The notes under the pieces were generated by a model. It saw only the letters and a list, made by a program, of their open reading frames with translations, was not told the DNA's origin and ran no database searches. 64,000 bases of DNA from Jiella marina (GTDB taxonomy: Bacteria; Pseudomonadota; Alphaproteobacteria; Rhizobiales; Rhizobiaceae). How positions within the stretch are numbered: the stretch's first letter is position 1; each line of letters opens with the position of its first letter. This document shows, in pieces, positions 47,845 through 56,166 of this stretch. The translations under genes were made by a program, and so were the position numbers. Where the stretch lies: contig NZ_JAKQZG010000007.1 of the NCBI RefSeq assembly GCF_024359545.1, forward strand, positions 62,001 through 126,000, given 5' to 3'.

Positions 47845-48234
47845 CGCTTGGTGCCTTGGGTTGGAGGGGAATAGGTTCCTCGCCCGCGCGTCCGGATGGT
47901 TGCGCGGAGAAGGCGTTCGCGTGTGGGATGAGGCGTCGCGCATGGTGGGAGCCGAGGGTGGCTCTCGGCTCGATGCCTCGGGCCTATGGATGCGCCCGAT
48001 TGCGGCGCACTCTTGGATCTGCAAACCAGTCCGGGTCGGCAGGTGAACGCCCTCGCCCTTCGACAAGCTCAGGGTGAGGGCTTCGGCAGATGCGGTGCAT
48101 CGACTGCGGTTTTCAGCCTTATGCTCTTATCCTCGGGGCCAGTCCTCCAACACCCTCATGGTGAGCCTGTCGAACCATAGGGATCCAGAGCGCACCAAGA
48201 GAGGCGGAGCGACGCTGGCCCATAGCCAAACGCC
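47845..48234. other. Intergenic region between nitrilase and formamidase genes
   Basis: About 390 bases with no credible gene. It contains the repeat pair described at 48056-48180. Open frames that cross it are extensions of the nitrilase frame or chance frames. Confidence 0.55.
48056..48180. repeat. REP-like inverted repeat pair
   Basis: CCCTTCGACAAGCTCAGGGT (about 48057-48076) and, inverted, ctcatggtgagcctgtcgaac (about 48156-48176; complement GTTCGACAGGCTCACCATG) match each other with a few mismatches. Sequences of the form (C)TTCGACAGGCTCA are widespread intergenic repeats in alphaproteobacteria. The pair encloses about 80 bases with no gene. Confidence 0.7.
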
Positions 48235-49233
48235 TCAGGCAGCGATCCCCGAAATCGACTTCAGAACCGACGCCCCGATCGTGTATTTCGGGTCGACCAT
48301 GTTGCCCAGCCGGATGCGGCCGCATTGGGTGAGGAGCATGTAGGCGTCGATCTCGTCGAAGCCGAAATCGGATGCCATCCAGCGGATCAACTCGCGATAG
48401 GCGCCGCGCGCGGCGTCCTCCATCGGACGCGACGAGCCGATCGTCATGTAGAATTTCTCGTTTTCCAGCCGCGGCGTCTTGATCGTCCAGCCCTTGATCA
48501 GGTCGACGCGCAGGGTCGTGACGGTCGGATGCTCGATGGCGACGCCGCAAAGCTCGCCGTCGCCCTGGGCGGCGTGGCAATCGCCGACGTAGAGATAGGC
48601 GCCCTTGGTGTTGACCGGCAGATAGATCACGGCGCCGGGGGCGACGTCCGGCAGGTCCATATTGCCGCCGTAATAGTCCGGGACGAGGGAGGAGATCGCC
48701 TCGATCTCCGGCGCGGTGCCGATGGTGCCGATGAAGGGCTCGTAGGGCAGCGTGATCCGGTCGTTCCAGACCGTGCCCTTTTCCTCGGTGATTTCCAGCT
48801 TCCTGACCCGCTCCGGCAGGGCAGGGGTGATCATCGCCGTGTCGCCGGTCGGAACGAGGCCGCCGAATTCCGGCATGATCACGGTCGTGCCCCGTGGCTG
48901 CGGCCCGCGCGGGACGACGCTTTCGATATAGACGGCGAGGCAGTCGCCCTTCTCGGCGCCATTGACGTAGATCGGGCCGTTCTGCGGATTGAGATAGGGA
49001 AAGTTGAGAATCTCGCTCGGCTTGTCGGTCTCAGACTGGATCGCACCCTCGAAAGCGTCGTGGGTCTCGGCCGAGACGACCGCGCCGGGGTCGATGGTCA
49101 GGACCGGCTCGACGAAGGCGCCGTAGACATAGTGATACTTGCCCTGGCTCGCCTCGGTGATGGAATGGCTCGTGAGGGCCTTGCCCTTTGCAACGGCCTT
49201 GCGGGCCATGATGGAATCGTCGAACCAGCTCAT
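48235..49233 (-). CDS. Acetamidase/formamidase family protein
   Basis: A 332-residue FmdA/AmdA-type hydrolase, converting short amides such as formamide or acetamide to acid and ammonia. Family features: HYVYGAFVEPVLTIDPGAVVSAETHDAFEG, NGPIYVNGAEKGDCLAVYIE, NMDLPDVAPGAVIYLPVNTKGAYLYVGDCHAAQGDGE. These carry the conserved metal-site-like His, Asp and Glu residues (ETHDAF, GDCHAAQGDGE). ATG 49233 follows GAGAGGAAAG. It is 56 bases after the last ATPase gene of the right Urt-like importer, so importer and enzyme are probably co-expressed. Confidence 0.93.
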   Translation of the reverse strand: MSWFDDSIMARKAVAKGKALTSHSITEASQGKYHYVYGAFVEPVLTIDPGAVVSAETHDAFEGAIQSETDKPSEILNFPYLNPQNGPIYVNGAEKGDCLAVYIESVVPRGPQPRGTTVIMPEFGGLVPTGDTAMITPALPERVRKLEITEEKGTVWNDRITLPYEPFIGTIGTAPEIEAISSLVPDYYGGNMDLPDVAPGAVIYLPVNTKGAYLYVGDCHAAQGDGELCGVAIEHPTVTTLRVDLIKGWTIKTPRLENEKFYMTIGSSRPMEDAARGAYRELIRWMASDFGFDEIDAYMLLTQCGRIRLGNMVDPKYTIGASVLKSISGIAA

Positions 49234-49289
49234 GGATCTTTCCTCTCTTGACGTCGAAGTTTGATTGACGGCTCGTTTCATGCGAGATG

Positions 49290-50012
49290 CTAGACCGCCA
49301 GATGCCGCCGGACTGTCTCCCGATCTTCCAGCGCTTCCCGGCCGATCTCGGCGGTGAAGACGCCCTTGTCCATGACATAGCACCGCCCCGCCATCGCGCG
49401 GATCATGTCGAGATTCTGCTCGACGAAGACGACGGTGATGCCGGTGTCACGGTTCAGTTCGACCATGATGCGCGCGATGTCCTGGACGATGTTCGGCTGA
49501 ATGCCTTCCGAAGGCTCGTCGAGCAGGATCAGGTCCGGCCCACCCATCAGCACGCGGCCGATGGCAAGCTGCTGCTGCTGACCGCCCGACAGCGTGCCGG
49601 CGCGCTGATTGCGCCGCTCTTCGAGGATCGGGAAGTAGCCGTAGATCGTCTCGATGCGGGCCTGTGCTTCCTTGTCGCCCGAGCCGTCGATCGACTGTCC
49701 AACGAGGAGGTTTTCGTAGACACTCATGCGCGGAAACACGTCGCGTCCCTGTGGCACGTAACCGATGCCGAGCCGCGCCCGGCGGTGGGCGGAAAGTCCG
49801 TTGACCTCCGCGCCTTCGAACAACACGCTCCCCTGCTGCGGCGGCAGGAGACCGATCAGGCTCTTCATCAGCGTCGACTTGCCGACGCCATTGCGCCCGA
49901 TCACCGCGACGATCTCGCCTTGGCGGACCGACAGATCGACCCCCTGCAGCACCGGCTTGCCGCCATAGCCGGCCCAAAGGCCCATGGTTTCGAGGAGAAC
50001 TTCCTTACGCAT
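49290..50012 (-). CDS. ABC transporter ATP-binding protein, UrtE/LivF-like (right operon)
   Basis: A 240-residue ATPase. Walker A GRNGVGKS, signature LSGGQQQ and Walker B LILLDEPSEGIQP, like its left-operon counterpart. ATG 50012 lies inside the end of the UrtD-like gene, with an 8-base overlap. The last gene of the importer set, before the formamidase. Confidence 0.92.
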   Translation of the reverse strand: MRKEVLLETMGLWAGYGGKPVLQGVDLSVRQGEIVAVIGRNGVGKSTLMKSLIGLLPPQQGSVLFEGAEVNGLSAHRRARLGIGYVPQGRDVFPRMSVYENLLVGQSIDGSGDKEAQARIETIYGYFPILEERRNQRAGTLSGGQQQQLAIGRVLMGGPDLILLDEPSEGIQPNIVQDIARIMVELNRDTGITVVFVEQNLDMIRAMAGRCYVMDKGVFTAEIGREALEDRETVRRHLAV

Positions 50013-50721
50013 CGACTTCGCCCAGATAGATCGCCGCCACGCGCTCGTCGGCGACGATCTCGTCGATCGTGCCCTGCGCGAAGATCTTGCCGAAATGCAG
50101 AACCGTGACCTTCTGGGCGATCTGGCGCACAAAGGCCATGTCGTGCTCGACCGCGAGAACGCTGACACCCTCGGCGTTCAGCGCCTTCACCATCTCGCCG
50201 GTGGCATGGGTCTCGTCCGGTGTCATGCCGGCGGTCGGTTCGTCGAGGAGGAGGAGCTTCGGTTTCAGCGCGATCGCCATGCCGATCTCCAGCCATTGCT
50301 TCTGACCATGGCTGAGCGAGCCTGCAAGCTGCTTCTCGGCGTCCTTCAGTTTGAGGAACTCCAGGAGCCGGTCGATCTCCTCATTCAGGCCGGCGCCTTC
50401 GAGATGATGCTGCAGGGCGATCTGAAGGTTCTGGCGCACGCGCAGTGCCTGGAAGATGCCCGGCACCTGGAACTTCACGGAAATGCCGCGGCGGACCCGT
50501 TCGAAGGGTTTCGCCCTGGTGATCTCCTCGCCGTCATAGAGGATCGTGCCGCCGGACGGCGTGTGCTCGCCCAGCACCAGCTTGAAGAAGGTGCTCTTGC
50601 CGGCGCCGTTCGGGCCGATCAGGCAGTGGACCTCGCCCTTTTCCAGGGCGAAATCGACATTGTCGGTGACGTGCAGGCCGCCGAACCACTTGTCGAGCTT
50701 GCGGGTTTCGAGGATCGCCAT
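50005..50721 (-). CDS. ABC transporter ATP-binding protein, UrtD/LivG-like (right operon)
   Basis: A 238-residue ATPase. Walker A GPNGAGKS, UrtD-type signature LSHGQKQW and Walker B LLLLDEPTAGM. ATG 50721 shares one base with the stop of the UrtC-like gene (TGATG). The open frame continues upstream inside the permease gene, but that part is a shadow. Confidence 0.92.
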   Translation of the reverse strand: MAILETRKLDKWFGGLHVTDNVDFALEKGEVHCLIGPNGAGKSTFFKLVLGEHTPSGGTILYDGEEITRAKPFERVRRGISVKFQVPGIFQALRVRQNLQIALQHHLEGAGLNEEIDRLLEFLKLKDAEKQLAGSLSHGQKQWLEIGMAIALKPKLLLLDEPTAGMTPDETHATGEMVKALNAEGVSVLAVEHDMAFVRQIAQKVTVLHFGKIFAQGTIDEIVADERVAAIYLGEVDA

Positions 50722-51797
50722 CACGCGCGCTCCCTCGCCAGGCGTCGCCGCAGGCCCTTGGAAAACAGGGAGCCGACGGTGATGAAGATGCCGCTCGGCG
50801 CAAGCAGGATGGTGACGACGAGCAGGAAGCCCATCATCACAAGCGCATACTGACTTCCGTAGATCGTCAGATACTGGAAGCCCGCGAGCACCAGCAGCGT
50901 GCCGAAGAGCGTCGTCGTCAGGTCGCTGCGTCCGCCGACCGCGACCCAGACGACAGGGAGGGCGGCCGCCGACATGCCCATGGAGGACGGCGTGATGTAG
51001 TTGCCCCAGGCGGTGTAGAGAACGCCCGAAAGGCCCGCCAATCCGGAACCGATGACGAAGGCGCCGAGCTGATAGCGGCGGATGTCGTAGCCAAGCATCT
51101 CGGCGCGCTGCGGGTTCTCGCGGATCGCCACCAGCACGTTGCCCATGCGCGAGTTCACCAGCATCCGAAGCGCGAGATAGGCGATCACCAGAAGCGCCAG
51201 CGTCATGTAGTAGAGCGTCACGTCGGGATAGAGCACGATGTCGCCGCCCGGCCATGGAATGGTGAGCGAGGGCATGCCGCCCATACCGTTGAAGCCGTTG
51301 AGGCGGGCCGAGCCGATCGCCCATTCCGGCCCCGCCGTCTGGGACATGAAGCGTTCCAGTACCAGCGTCACCGACAGGGTGACGATGCCGAGGAAGACGC
51401 CGCTGATCCTGCCGAAGAACAGGAAGTAGCCCAGCACGGCCGCAAACAGCGCCGAGATTCCGACAGCGGCGAGAAGCGAGAAGAAGGTCAGCCCGTAGGC
51501 GTCGCCGAGATTGATGGTCAACACGCCATAGGCATAGCCGGCGACGCCGAAGAAGGCGGTCTGGCCGAAAGAGAGCGCGCCGCCATAGCCCCAGATCAGG
51601 CTGAGGCCCAGCGCCATGAAGGTCCAGTTGAAGAAGTAGACATTGTTGCCGACGTCATAGCCATCGGCAAACATCGGATAGATGCAGGCGAGGATCAGGA
51701 CTACGGCGAAGGCGGACCAGAAACCGGGCCCCTTGCCGAGGGTCTGCGGGCCTTCGAGAAGCCTGAAGGTCGAGATGATGGAGTTACGCGAAGACAC
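50721..51797 (-). CDS. Branched-chain/urea-type ABC permease, UrtC/LivM-like (right operon)
   Basis: A 358-residue permease. Segments MALGLSLIWGYGGALSFGQTAFFG, NSRMGNVLVAIRENPQRAEMLGYDIRRY and GSGLAGLSGVLYTAWG mark the family. It starts at GTG 51797, with AAGGG 7 bases before it and only one base after the UrtB-like stop. Confidence 0.92.
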   Translation of the reverse strand: MSSRNSIISTFRLLEGPQTLGKGPGFWSAFAVVLILACIYPMFADGYDVGNNVYFFNWTFMALGLSLIWGYGGALSFGQTAFFGVAGYAYGVLTINLGDAYGLTFFSLLAAVGISALFAAVLGYFLFFGRISGVFLGIVTLSVTLVLERFMSQTAGPEWAIGSARLNGFNGMGGMPSLTIPWPGGDIVLYPDVTLYYMTLALLVIAYLALRMLVNSRMGNVLVAIRENPQRAEMLGYDIRRYQLGAFVIGSGLAGLSGVLYTAWGNYITPSSMGMSAAALPVVWVAVGGRSDLTTTLFGTLLVLAGFQYLTIYGSQYALVMMGFLLVVTILLAPSGIFITVGSLFSKGLRRRLARERA

Positions 51798-51798
51798 G

Positions 51799-52671
51799 TC
51801 AGGCCCTTTCCCGCAGGATGAAGCCGGTCAGGCCCCGCGGCAGAATGCGAATGACGATAATGACGGCGACGAGGAGGCCGATCTGCCCGGCAAGCTGCCC
51901 CTGCCAGGAGGTCAGCCCCGCCTTCACCACCGCGAGGATCGCGGCAGCCGGCGCCGTGCCGAGAAAGATGTCGGCGCCGCCGACGACGACCGTGACGAAG
52001 GCCTCCACCACAAAGGCCGCGCCCATGGTGGGGACGAGGGTCATGGTCGGCGCGTAGAGGCCGCCGGCGAGCCCGGCCAGAGCCGCCCCGAGGCCGAAGG
52101 TCAGGCTGTAGATCATCGGCGTGTTGACGCCCAGCGCCTCGGCGATGTGCGGCACCTGGATCGTCGCCCGGGCGAGGATGCCGAAGCGGGTGCGCGTGAA
52201 GATCAGCCAGAGGACGGCGAGCGTCGCGACGGCCGCCGCCATCAGGACGAGGCGGTAGATGGAATAGGAATAGGCGCCGACGGCGAAGCTGCCGAAGGGC
52301 GTGCCCGTGCCCGGCATGGTCGAGCCGAGAATGATCAGCGTCCCCTGAGTCGCGATCATCGAGATGCCCCAGGTCACGACGATGGAATCGAGCGGCCGGT
52401 TATAGAGATGGCGGATGATCGCCCGCTCCAGCAGCATGCCGACGAGGCCGGCGACGACTGCCCCGAGGAGAATCGCGAAGGGCAGCGGCAGGCCCATCCG
52501 CGCGGCACTCGCGGAGACATAGGCGCCGCACAGGATGAACTCGCCATGGGCGAGATTGATGATGCCCATCATGCCGAAGATCACCGCGAGGCCGCAGGCG
52601 GAGAGAACGAGAAAGGCGAAGGCGTCGCCGGTCTGGTAGATAAAGGAGAAGAGGCCGGACAGAAAATCCAT
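51799..52671 (-). CDS. Branched-chain/urea-type ABC permease, UrtB/LivH-like (right operon)
   Basis: A 290-residue permease. Segments FGMMGIINLAHGEFILCGAYV, WGISMIATQGTLIILGS and ALAGLAGGLYAPTMTLVPTMG are typical. The first permease gene of the operon, separated by 133 bases and a hairpin from the binding-protein gene. Confidence 0.93.
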   Translation of the reverse strand: MDFLSGLFSFIYQTGDAFAFLVLSACGLAVIFGMMGIINLAHGEFILCGAYVSASAARMGLPLPFAILLGAVVAGLVGMLLERAIIRHLYNRPLDSIVVTWGISMIATQGTLIILGSTMPGTGTPFGSFAVGAYSYSIYRLVLMAAAVATLAVLWLIFTRTRFGILARATIQVPHIAEALGVNTPMIYSLTFGLGAALAGLAGGLYAPTMTLVPTMGAAFVVEAFVTVVVGGADIFLGTAPAAAILAVVKAGLTSWQGQLAGQIGLLVAVIIVIRILPRGLTGFILRERA

Positions 52672-52766
52672 GGACGGTCCTTCGAGGAAAGGGCGCCGAA
52701 GGCCAGGCGGGGCGTGGAGAAGCGTCCGCGCAGTGGCCAGGGAACCGACGCATTCGCGCCGGGGGT

Positions 52767-52792
52767 GGGAGGGCGCCGATGGCGCTCCTCCC
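52767..52792 (-). terminator. Intercistronic stem-loop after the right Urt-like SBP gene
   Basis: GGGAGGGCGCC-GAT-GGCGCTCCTCCC forms a long GC stem with one bulge, 13 bases after the SBP stop. It matches in position the hairpins found after the other three SBP genes of the window. Confidence 0.7.
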
Positions 52793-52804
52793 TTGTCGGG
52801 TCGA

Positions 52805-54043
52805 TTACTCGGAAGCCGGCGGCGGGTTCGACGGCGTGTACTGGGCTTCCGGGTTGCTCTTGGTCAGATCGCAGCCGGCTTCGCCCAGCCAGTAGGGCTT
52901 GATGTCCTCCCAGACCTTCGGGAAGGTGATCGAGTGATCTTCCTCGACCCGGGCGAGGTAGATCGTGTGGGACATGTGCTGGCTCTTCGGGTCGATGCAG
53001 ACATTCCCTTCCGGCGCGTCCATGCAGACGTCGCCCTCGGCGATCACGTCGCGGATCGCGTCATGATCCGTGGTGCCGGCCCGCTCGACCATCTGCTTGT
53101 AGAGATAGACGGCGAGGTAGGAATTCTCGGCTTCCTGATTGATGTAGGGCTCGTCCGGGAACTTCGCGCGCCACTTCTCGACGAAGGCCTTGCTCTCCGG
53201 ATTGTCGATTTCCTCGATCCAGTTCGTCGTCACATACATGTTGGCGAGCGAGGGCGGCTGGAAGCGCTTGTGCTCGTAGCCCTGGCCGACATTGACCGAG
53301 GACGCCATCGGCAGGTCGACATTCGCCGAAGCGGCCTGCTCGTAATAGGAGGCCTGGGCCGTGCCGACGAGGAGCGTGACCAGGAAGTCGGCATCCGCCT
53401 GCTGGATGTTCTGGATCGTCTGGGAGAACTGCGAGACGCCCAGCGGGATGAACTCCTCGCCGACCATTTCGCCGCCGTTTTCCGCGACGATGTTGCGAAC
53501 CCATTCGGCCGAGATCTGGCCGAAATTGTAGTCGGCGGCGATCGTGTAGACCTTCTTGCCGTACTTCTCCATCATGTAGGGGATCAGCGTCGAGAACTGC
53601 TGTTCGGGCACGGCGCCGGTGACGATCATGTTGGCGTCGCAGACGCCGCCCTCATACTGGTTGTTGTAGAAGGCGAGTCCGTCGAACTGGTCGACGATCG
53701 GCCGGTAGGCTTCGCGCGAGGCCGATGAGAAGCCGGCGAAGACCACGTCCACCTTGTCGCGCTGCAGGACGCGGCGCATGAATTCCTGATAGCGACGATT
53801 GTCCGACTGGGTGTCGTAGATCACCAGTTCGAGCGGGCGCCCGTTGATGCCGCCGCTTTCGTTGATTTCCTCGGCCGCGAGCTGGATTCCATGCACCTTG
53901 CCGATGGTCGCGACGGCGAAGTCGCCGGACTGGTCTTCCAGGACACCCATCTTGATCGGCTCGCCATCCTGGGCGAAGGCCGCCGACGACAAGGCAAAAA
54001 GGGTCCCTAGCGCCGCAAGGACGCCCGTTGATCGCTTTTTCAT
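52805..54043 (-). CDS. Urea/short-chain amide-type ABC substrate-binding protein, Sec-exported (right operon)
   Basis: A 412-residue UrtA/FmdD-group binding protein. Sec signal MKKRSTGVLAALGTLFALSS ends near AFA-QDG. Then MGVLEDQSGDFAVATIGKVHGIQLAAEEIN, YEGGVCDANMIVTGAVPEQQ and AADYNFGQISAEWVRN, paralleling the left SBP. Near the C-terminus are two Cys (GDVCMDAPEGNVC) possibly forming a disulfide. GGAGTG precedes the ATG. It follows amiR after only 20 bases, so sensor, antiterminator and transporter share a transcript. Confidence 0.93.
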   Translation of the reverse strand: MKKRSTGVLAALGTLFALSSAAFAQDGEPIKMGVLEDQSGDFAVATIGKVHGIQLAAEEINESGGINGRPLELVIYDTQSDNRRYQEFMRRVLQRDKVDVVFAGFSSASREAYRPIVDQFDGLAFYNNQYEGGVCDANMIVTGAVPEQQFSTLIPYMMEKYGKKVYTIAADYNFGQISAEWVRNIVAENGGEMVGEEFIPLGVSQFSQTIQNIQQADADFLVTLLVGTAQASYYEQAASANVDLPMASSVNVGQGYEHKRFQPPSLANMYVTTNWIEEIDNPESKAFVEKWRAKFPDEPYINQEAENSYLAVYLYKQMVERAGTTDHDAIRDVIAEGDVCMDAPEGNVCIDPKSQHMSHTIYLARVEEDHSITFPKVWEDIKPYWLGEAGCDLTKSNPEAQYTPSNPPPASE

Positions 54044-54063
54044 GTGTCACTCCGTGTGGGGGA

Positions 54064-54720
54064 TTATTCGGCGGATCTGAGCTTCAGGCTTGAATCCGAT
54101 CCGCACTCGTCGCTCGCCGCACTTCGTTGGACGACGAATTGGCAGTAAGTTTCCACGCTGACGCGTGCGTGCATGCTTTGATTTCGCAGGTAAGCGAAGG
54201 CGGCATCATCATTGCAGCCGCGCTCTTTCATCACCTTGAGCACCGCCTTGATGACGAAGCGGCGCAGGCGGCGGCGCTGCTCGTGGGCCTCCAGCGCATC
54301 CATCATGTTGGCCTTGCGGGCATGTTCGTTGACCGCGAGATAAAGCGCCGAATAGACCGAGCCGCCATGGATCGGCTTCGACAGGAAAGCCGTCGCACCG
54401 AACTGCATCAGCGTCTTCAGCCGGCTCGGCGCCTCCACGCCGACGAGGCCGACCACCGGGGCAAGCGGGATCAGGTCGTTAGTGGCGAGGCGTGGTACCG
54501 GCGGCATGCGCGGCAGGTCGCCGTCGAGGATGAGGACGTCGCTTGCCGGATCGAGATCGATCGGCGCCAACTCTCCGTCGGTCTCCGTCGTTTCGCGCTG
54601 CGACATGGTGAGGCCGAGCCGCGTCAGGATCGGCGACAGGGCTGCTCCAACGCGCCGGTCATCGCTGACAAGGATCGCGTGTCGGCGACTGAAATTCTGG
54701 ATGTATCTCGGCACGGCCAT
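54064..54720 (-). CDS. amiR: AmiR-type ANTAR-domain RNA-binding antiterminator
   Basis: A 218-residue protein. The N-terminal half is a degenerate receiver-like domain (AILVSDDRRVGAALSPIL, LILDGDLPRMP, FGATAFLSKPI) linked by a helix to a C-terminal ANTAR domain (about 150-205: RRLRRFVIKAVLKVMKERG, AFAYLRNQSM). AmiR binds leader RNA to prevent termination when AmiC releases it on amide binding. ATG 54720 overlaps the amiC stop by one base. The overlap and the next gene 20 bases away place it in the right amide operon. It is the only ANTAR protein in the window. Confidence 0.93.
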   Translation of the reverse strand: MAVPRYIQNFSRRHAILVSDDRRVGAALSPILTRLGLTMSQRETTETDGELAPIDLDPASDVLILDGDLPRMPPVPRLATNDLIPLAPVVGLVGVEAPSRLKTLMQFGATAFLSKPIHGGSVYSALYLAVNEHARKANMMDALEAHEQRRRLRRFVIKAVLKVMKERGCNDDAAFAYLRNQSMHARVSVETYCQFVVQRSAASDECGSDSSLKLRSAE

Positions 54721-55934
54721 CAGATCACCCTCAGTTGCGGGCGGCGTGAGACGGTCTCCAGCGAGGGGGCCGCTCTCACGAGATAAGGGTCGGGGCGGAC
54801 GGGGCATGCGGCTTCGACGAGGATGTCGAACTGAAAGTCCTTGCGGGAACGCCCGATGCGCGGCGTGAGGAAACTGTGCATGGTTTCCGGGTCGATGGTG
54901 ACCCGGCCCTGCGGGGCGTCGATCGACTGGCCGCGCGTGGCGGCGAGCACCGCACGCGCCTCCTCCGTGCCGGCCTTCTTCAGACCCAGCGCCAGGAAGC
55001 GCACCGCGAGATAGGCCGATTCCGCTTCGGCCGAAACCGCAGGGCCTTCGGGATAAGACGCGTTGTAGGTCTCGACGAAGGCCCGGTTCATCGGCGTGTC
55101 GATCGAGGCGAAATAGACCGAGGAGCTGATGTGCCCGTCCACGGCCTCCGCTCCGATCTCGTGAAGCTCGGGTTCCGAGAGATTGCAGCTGGCGACCGGG
55201 AAGCGGGTTTTCTGGTCGATGCCGCGCTCCTCGCACGCGGCGCGAAACTGCCGGAAGAAGGCATAGGAGGAGACGCCGATCAGGGCATTGAACACGAAGT
55301 CCGGCCGGGTCTCGAAGATCGCCTCGATGATGGCGGAAAAATCCGTGTCGCCGACCGGCAGAAAGCGCTCGGAGAGGACCTGGCCGCCGCGCTGGGTCAG
55401 GTCCTCGCGCAGGACGCGGTTGCTCTCCCAGCCCCAGATGTAGTTCGAGCCGACGCAGAAGGCGCGCCTGCCGTAATTCGAGACCAGATGGTCGATCATC
55501 GGCGCCATGTGATGGTTCGGCGCCGTGCCGGTGTAGACGACGTTGGCCGAACTCTCGAAGCCTTCGTAATGGGTCGGATACCAAAGAAGCGCGTCCCGCT
55601 TTTCAAAGAGCGGGATCACTTCCTTGCGGCTCGACGAGGTGTAGCAGCCGACGACGTGGCGGATGCCCTGATCGAGCATCGCCTTGGCCTTGTCGGCATA
55701 GTCGACAAGCTGGCTGGCGGGATCGGCGATCGTCGGTTCGAGGATGACGCCCGAACCGGGATCCTCGTTCACCTCCCGGCAGGCCATGAGCGCCCCGTGC
55801 AGCATTGTCCGCCCGACCGTGCCGTAGGAGCCAGTGGTCGAGAACAGAATGCCGATCGGGTAGCTCGTCTTCGTCAAACTCGGATCCCCAACGCGAAAAA
55901 GCCCGTCAGCACGAGGGTGCTGTCCGGGCGACAT
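54720..55934 (-). CDS. amiC: AmiC-type amide sensor, negative regulator of AmiR (right operon)
   Basis: A 404-residue periplasmic-binding-fold protein lacking a signal peptide. It resembles Pseudomonas AmiC closely in places: IGILFSTTGSYGTVGRTMLHG, VVGCYTSSSRKEVIP, DALLWYPTHYEGFE, VYTGTAPNHHMAPMIDH and PQGRVTIDPETMH. In Pseudomonas, AmiC binds amides and controls AmiR; the same pairing is expected here because amiR overlaps its stop. ATG 55934 is used; the extra ~20 N-terminal residues before TSYPIGILF are not conserved. Tandem hairpins lie in its leader. Confidence 0.92.
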   Translation of the reverse strand: MSPGQHPRADGLFRVGDPSLTKTSYPIGILFSTTGSYGTVGRTMLHGALMACREVNEDPGSGVILEPTIADPASQLVDYADKAKAMLDQGIRHVVGCYTSSSRKEVIPLFEKRDALLWYPTHYEGFESSANVVYTGTAPNHHMAPMIDHLVSNYGRRAFCVGSNYIWGWESNRVLREDLTQRGGQVLSERFLPVGDTDFSAIIEAIFETRPDFVFNALIGVSSYAFFRQFRAACEERGIDQKTRFPVASCNLSEPELHEIGAEAVDGHISSSVYFASIDTPMNRAFVETYNASYPEGPAVSAEAESAYLAVRFLALGLKKAGTEEARAVLAATRGQSIDAPQGRVTIDPETMHSFLTPRIGRSRKDFQFDILVEAACPVRPDPYLVRAAPSLETVSRRPQLRVI

Positions 55935-55951
55935 TGCCTATTATGTTCGAG

Positions 55952-55987
55952 AAATGCCTTGCGGCGCATTTTTGAGCAACGCTGCTC
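55952..55987 (-). promoter_or_regulatory. Tandem hairpins in the amiC leader (ANTAR target candidate)
   Basis: Minus strand: GAGC-AGCGTT-GCTC (55987-55974), two bases, then AAATGC-GCCGCAAG-GCATTT (55971-55952), about 18 bases before the amiC ATG. The first can be drawn as a hexaloop with A at position 1 and G at position 4, as in ANTAR target RNAs; the second has an 8-base loop and does not fit that rule. TTGACA (56030-56025) upstream may be a -35 element, without a clear -10. Confidence 0.4.
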
Positions 55988-56166
55988 TGCGCATAGGATT
56001 TAGGCTGACCGGTTTCCCGGAGCTTGTCAAGCGGCGGATATTTGCCGTCTCAAACTTTTTCTGGTCCCTTGCCAAGAAGGAGAAATCCTGCCCCGCTATA
56101 CGCGTACGAGCGTGCGATGCACTGCTCATCCCTTTCGAAAATATTGGCACGGATAGAGGTGGGAGC

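Noticed and set aside
52672-52804. AmiR antitermination site between the right SBP and permease genes
   Set aside because: Only a single long GC hairpin is present, like that in operons lacking AmiR; it does not have the two-hairpin form.
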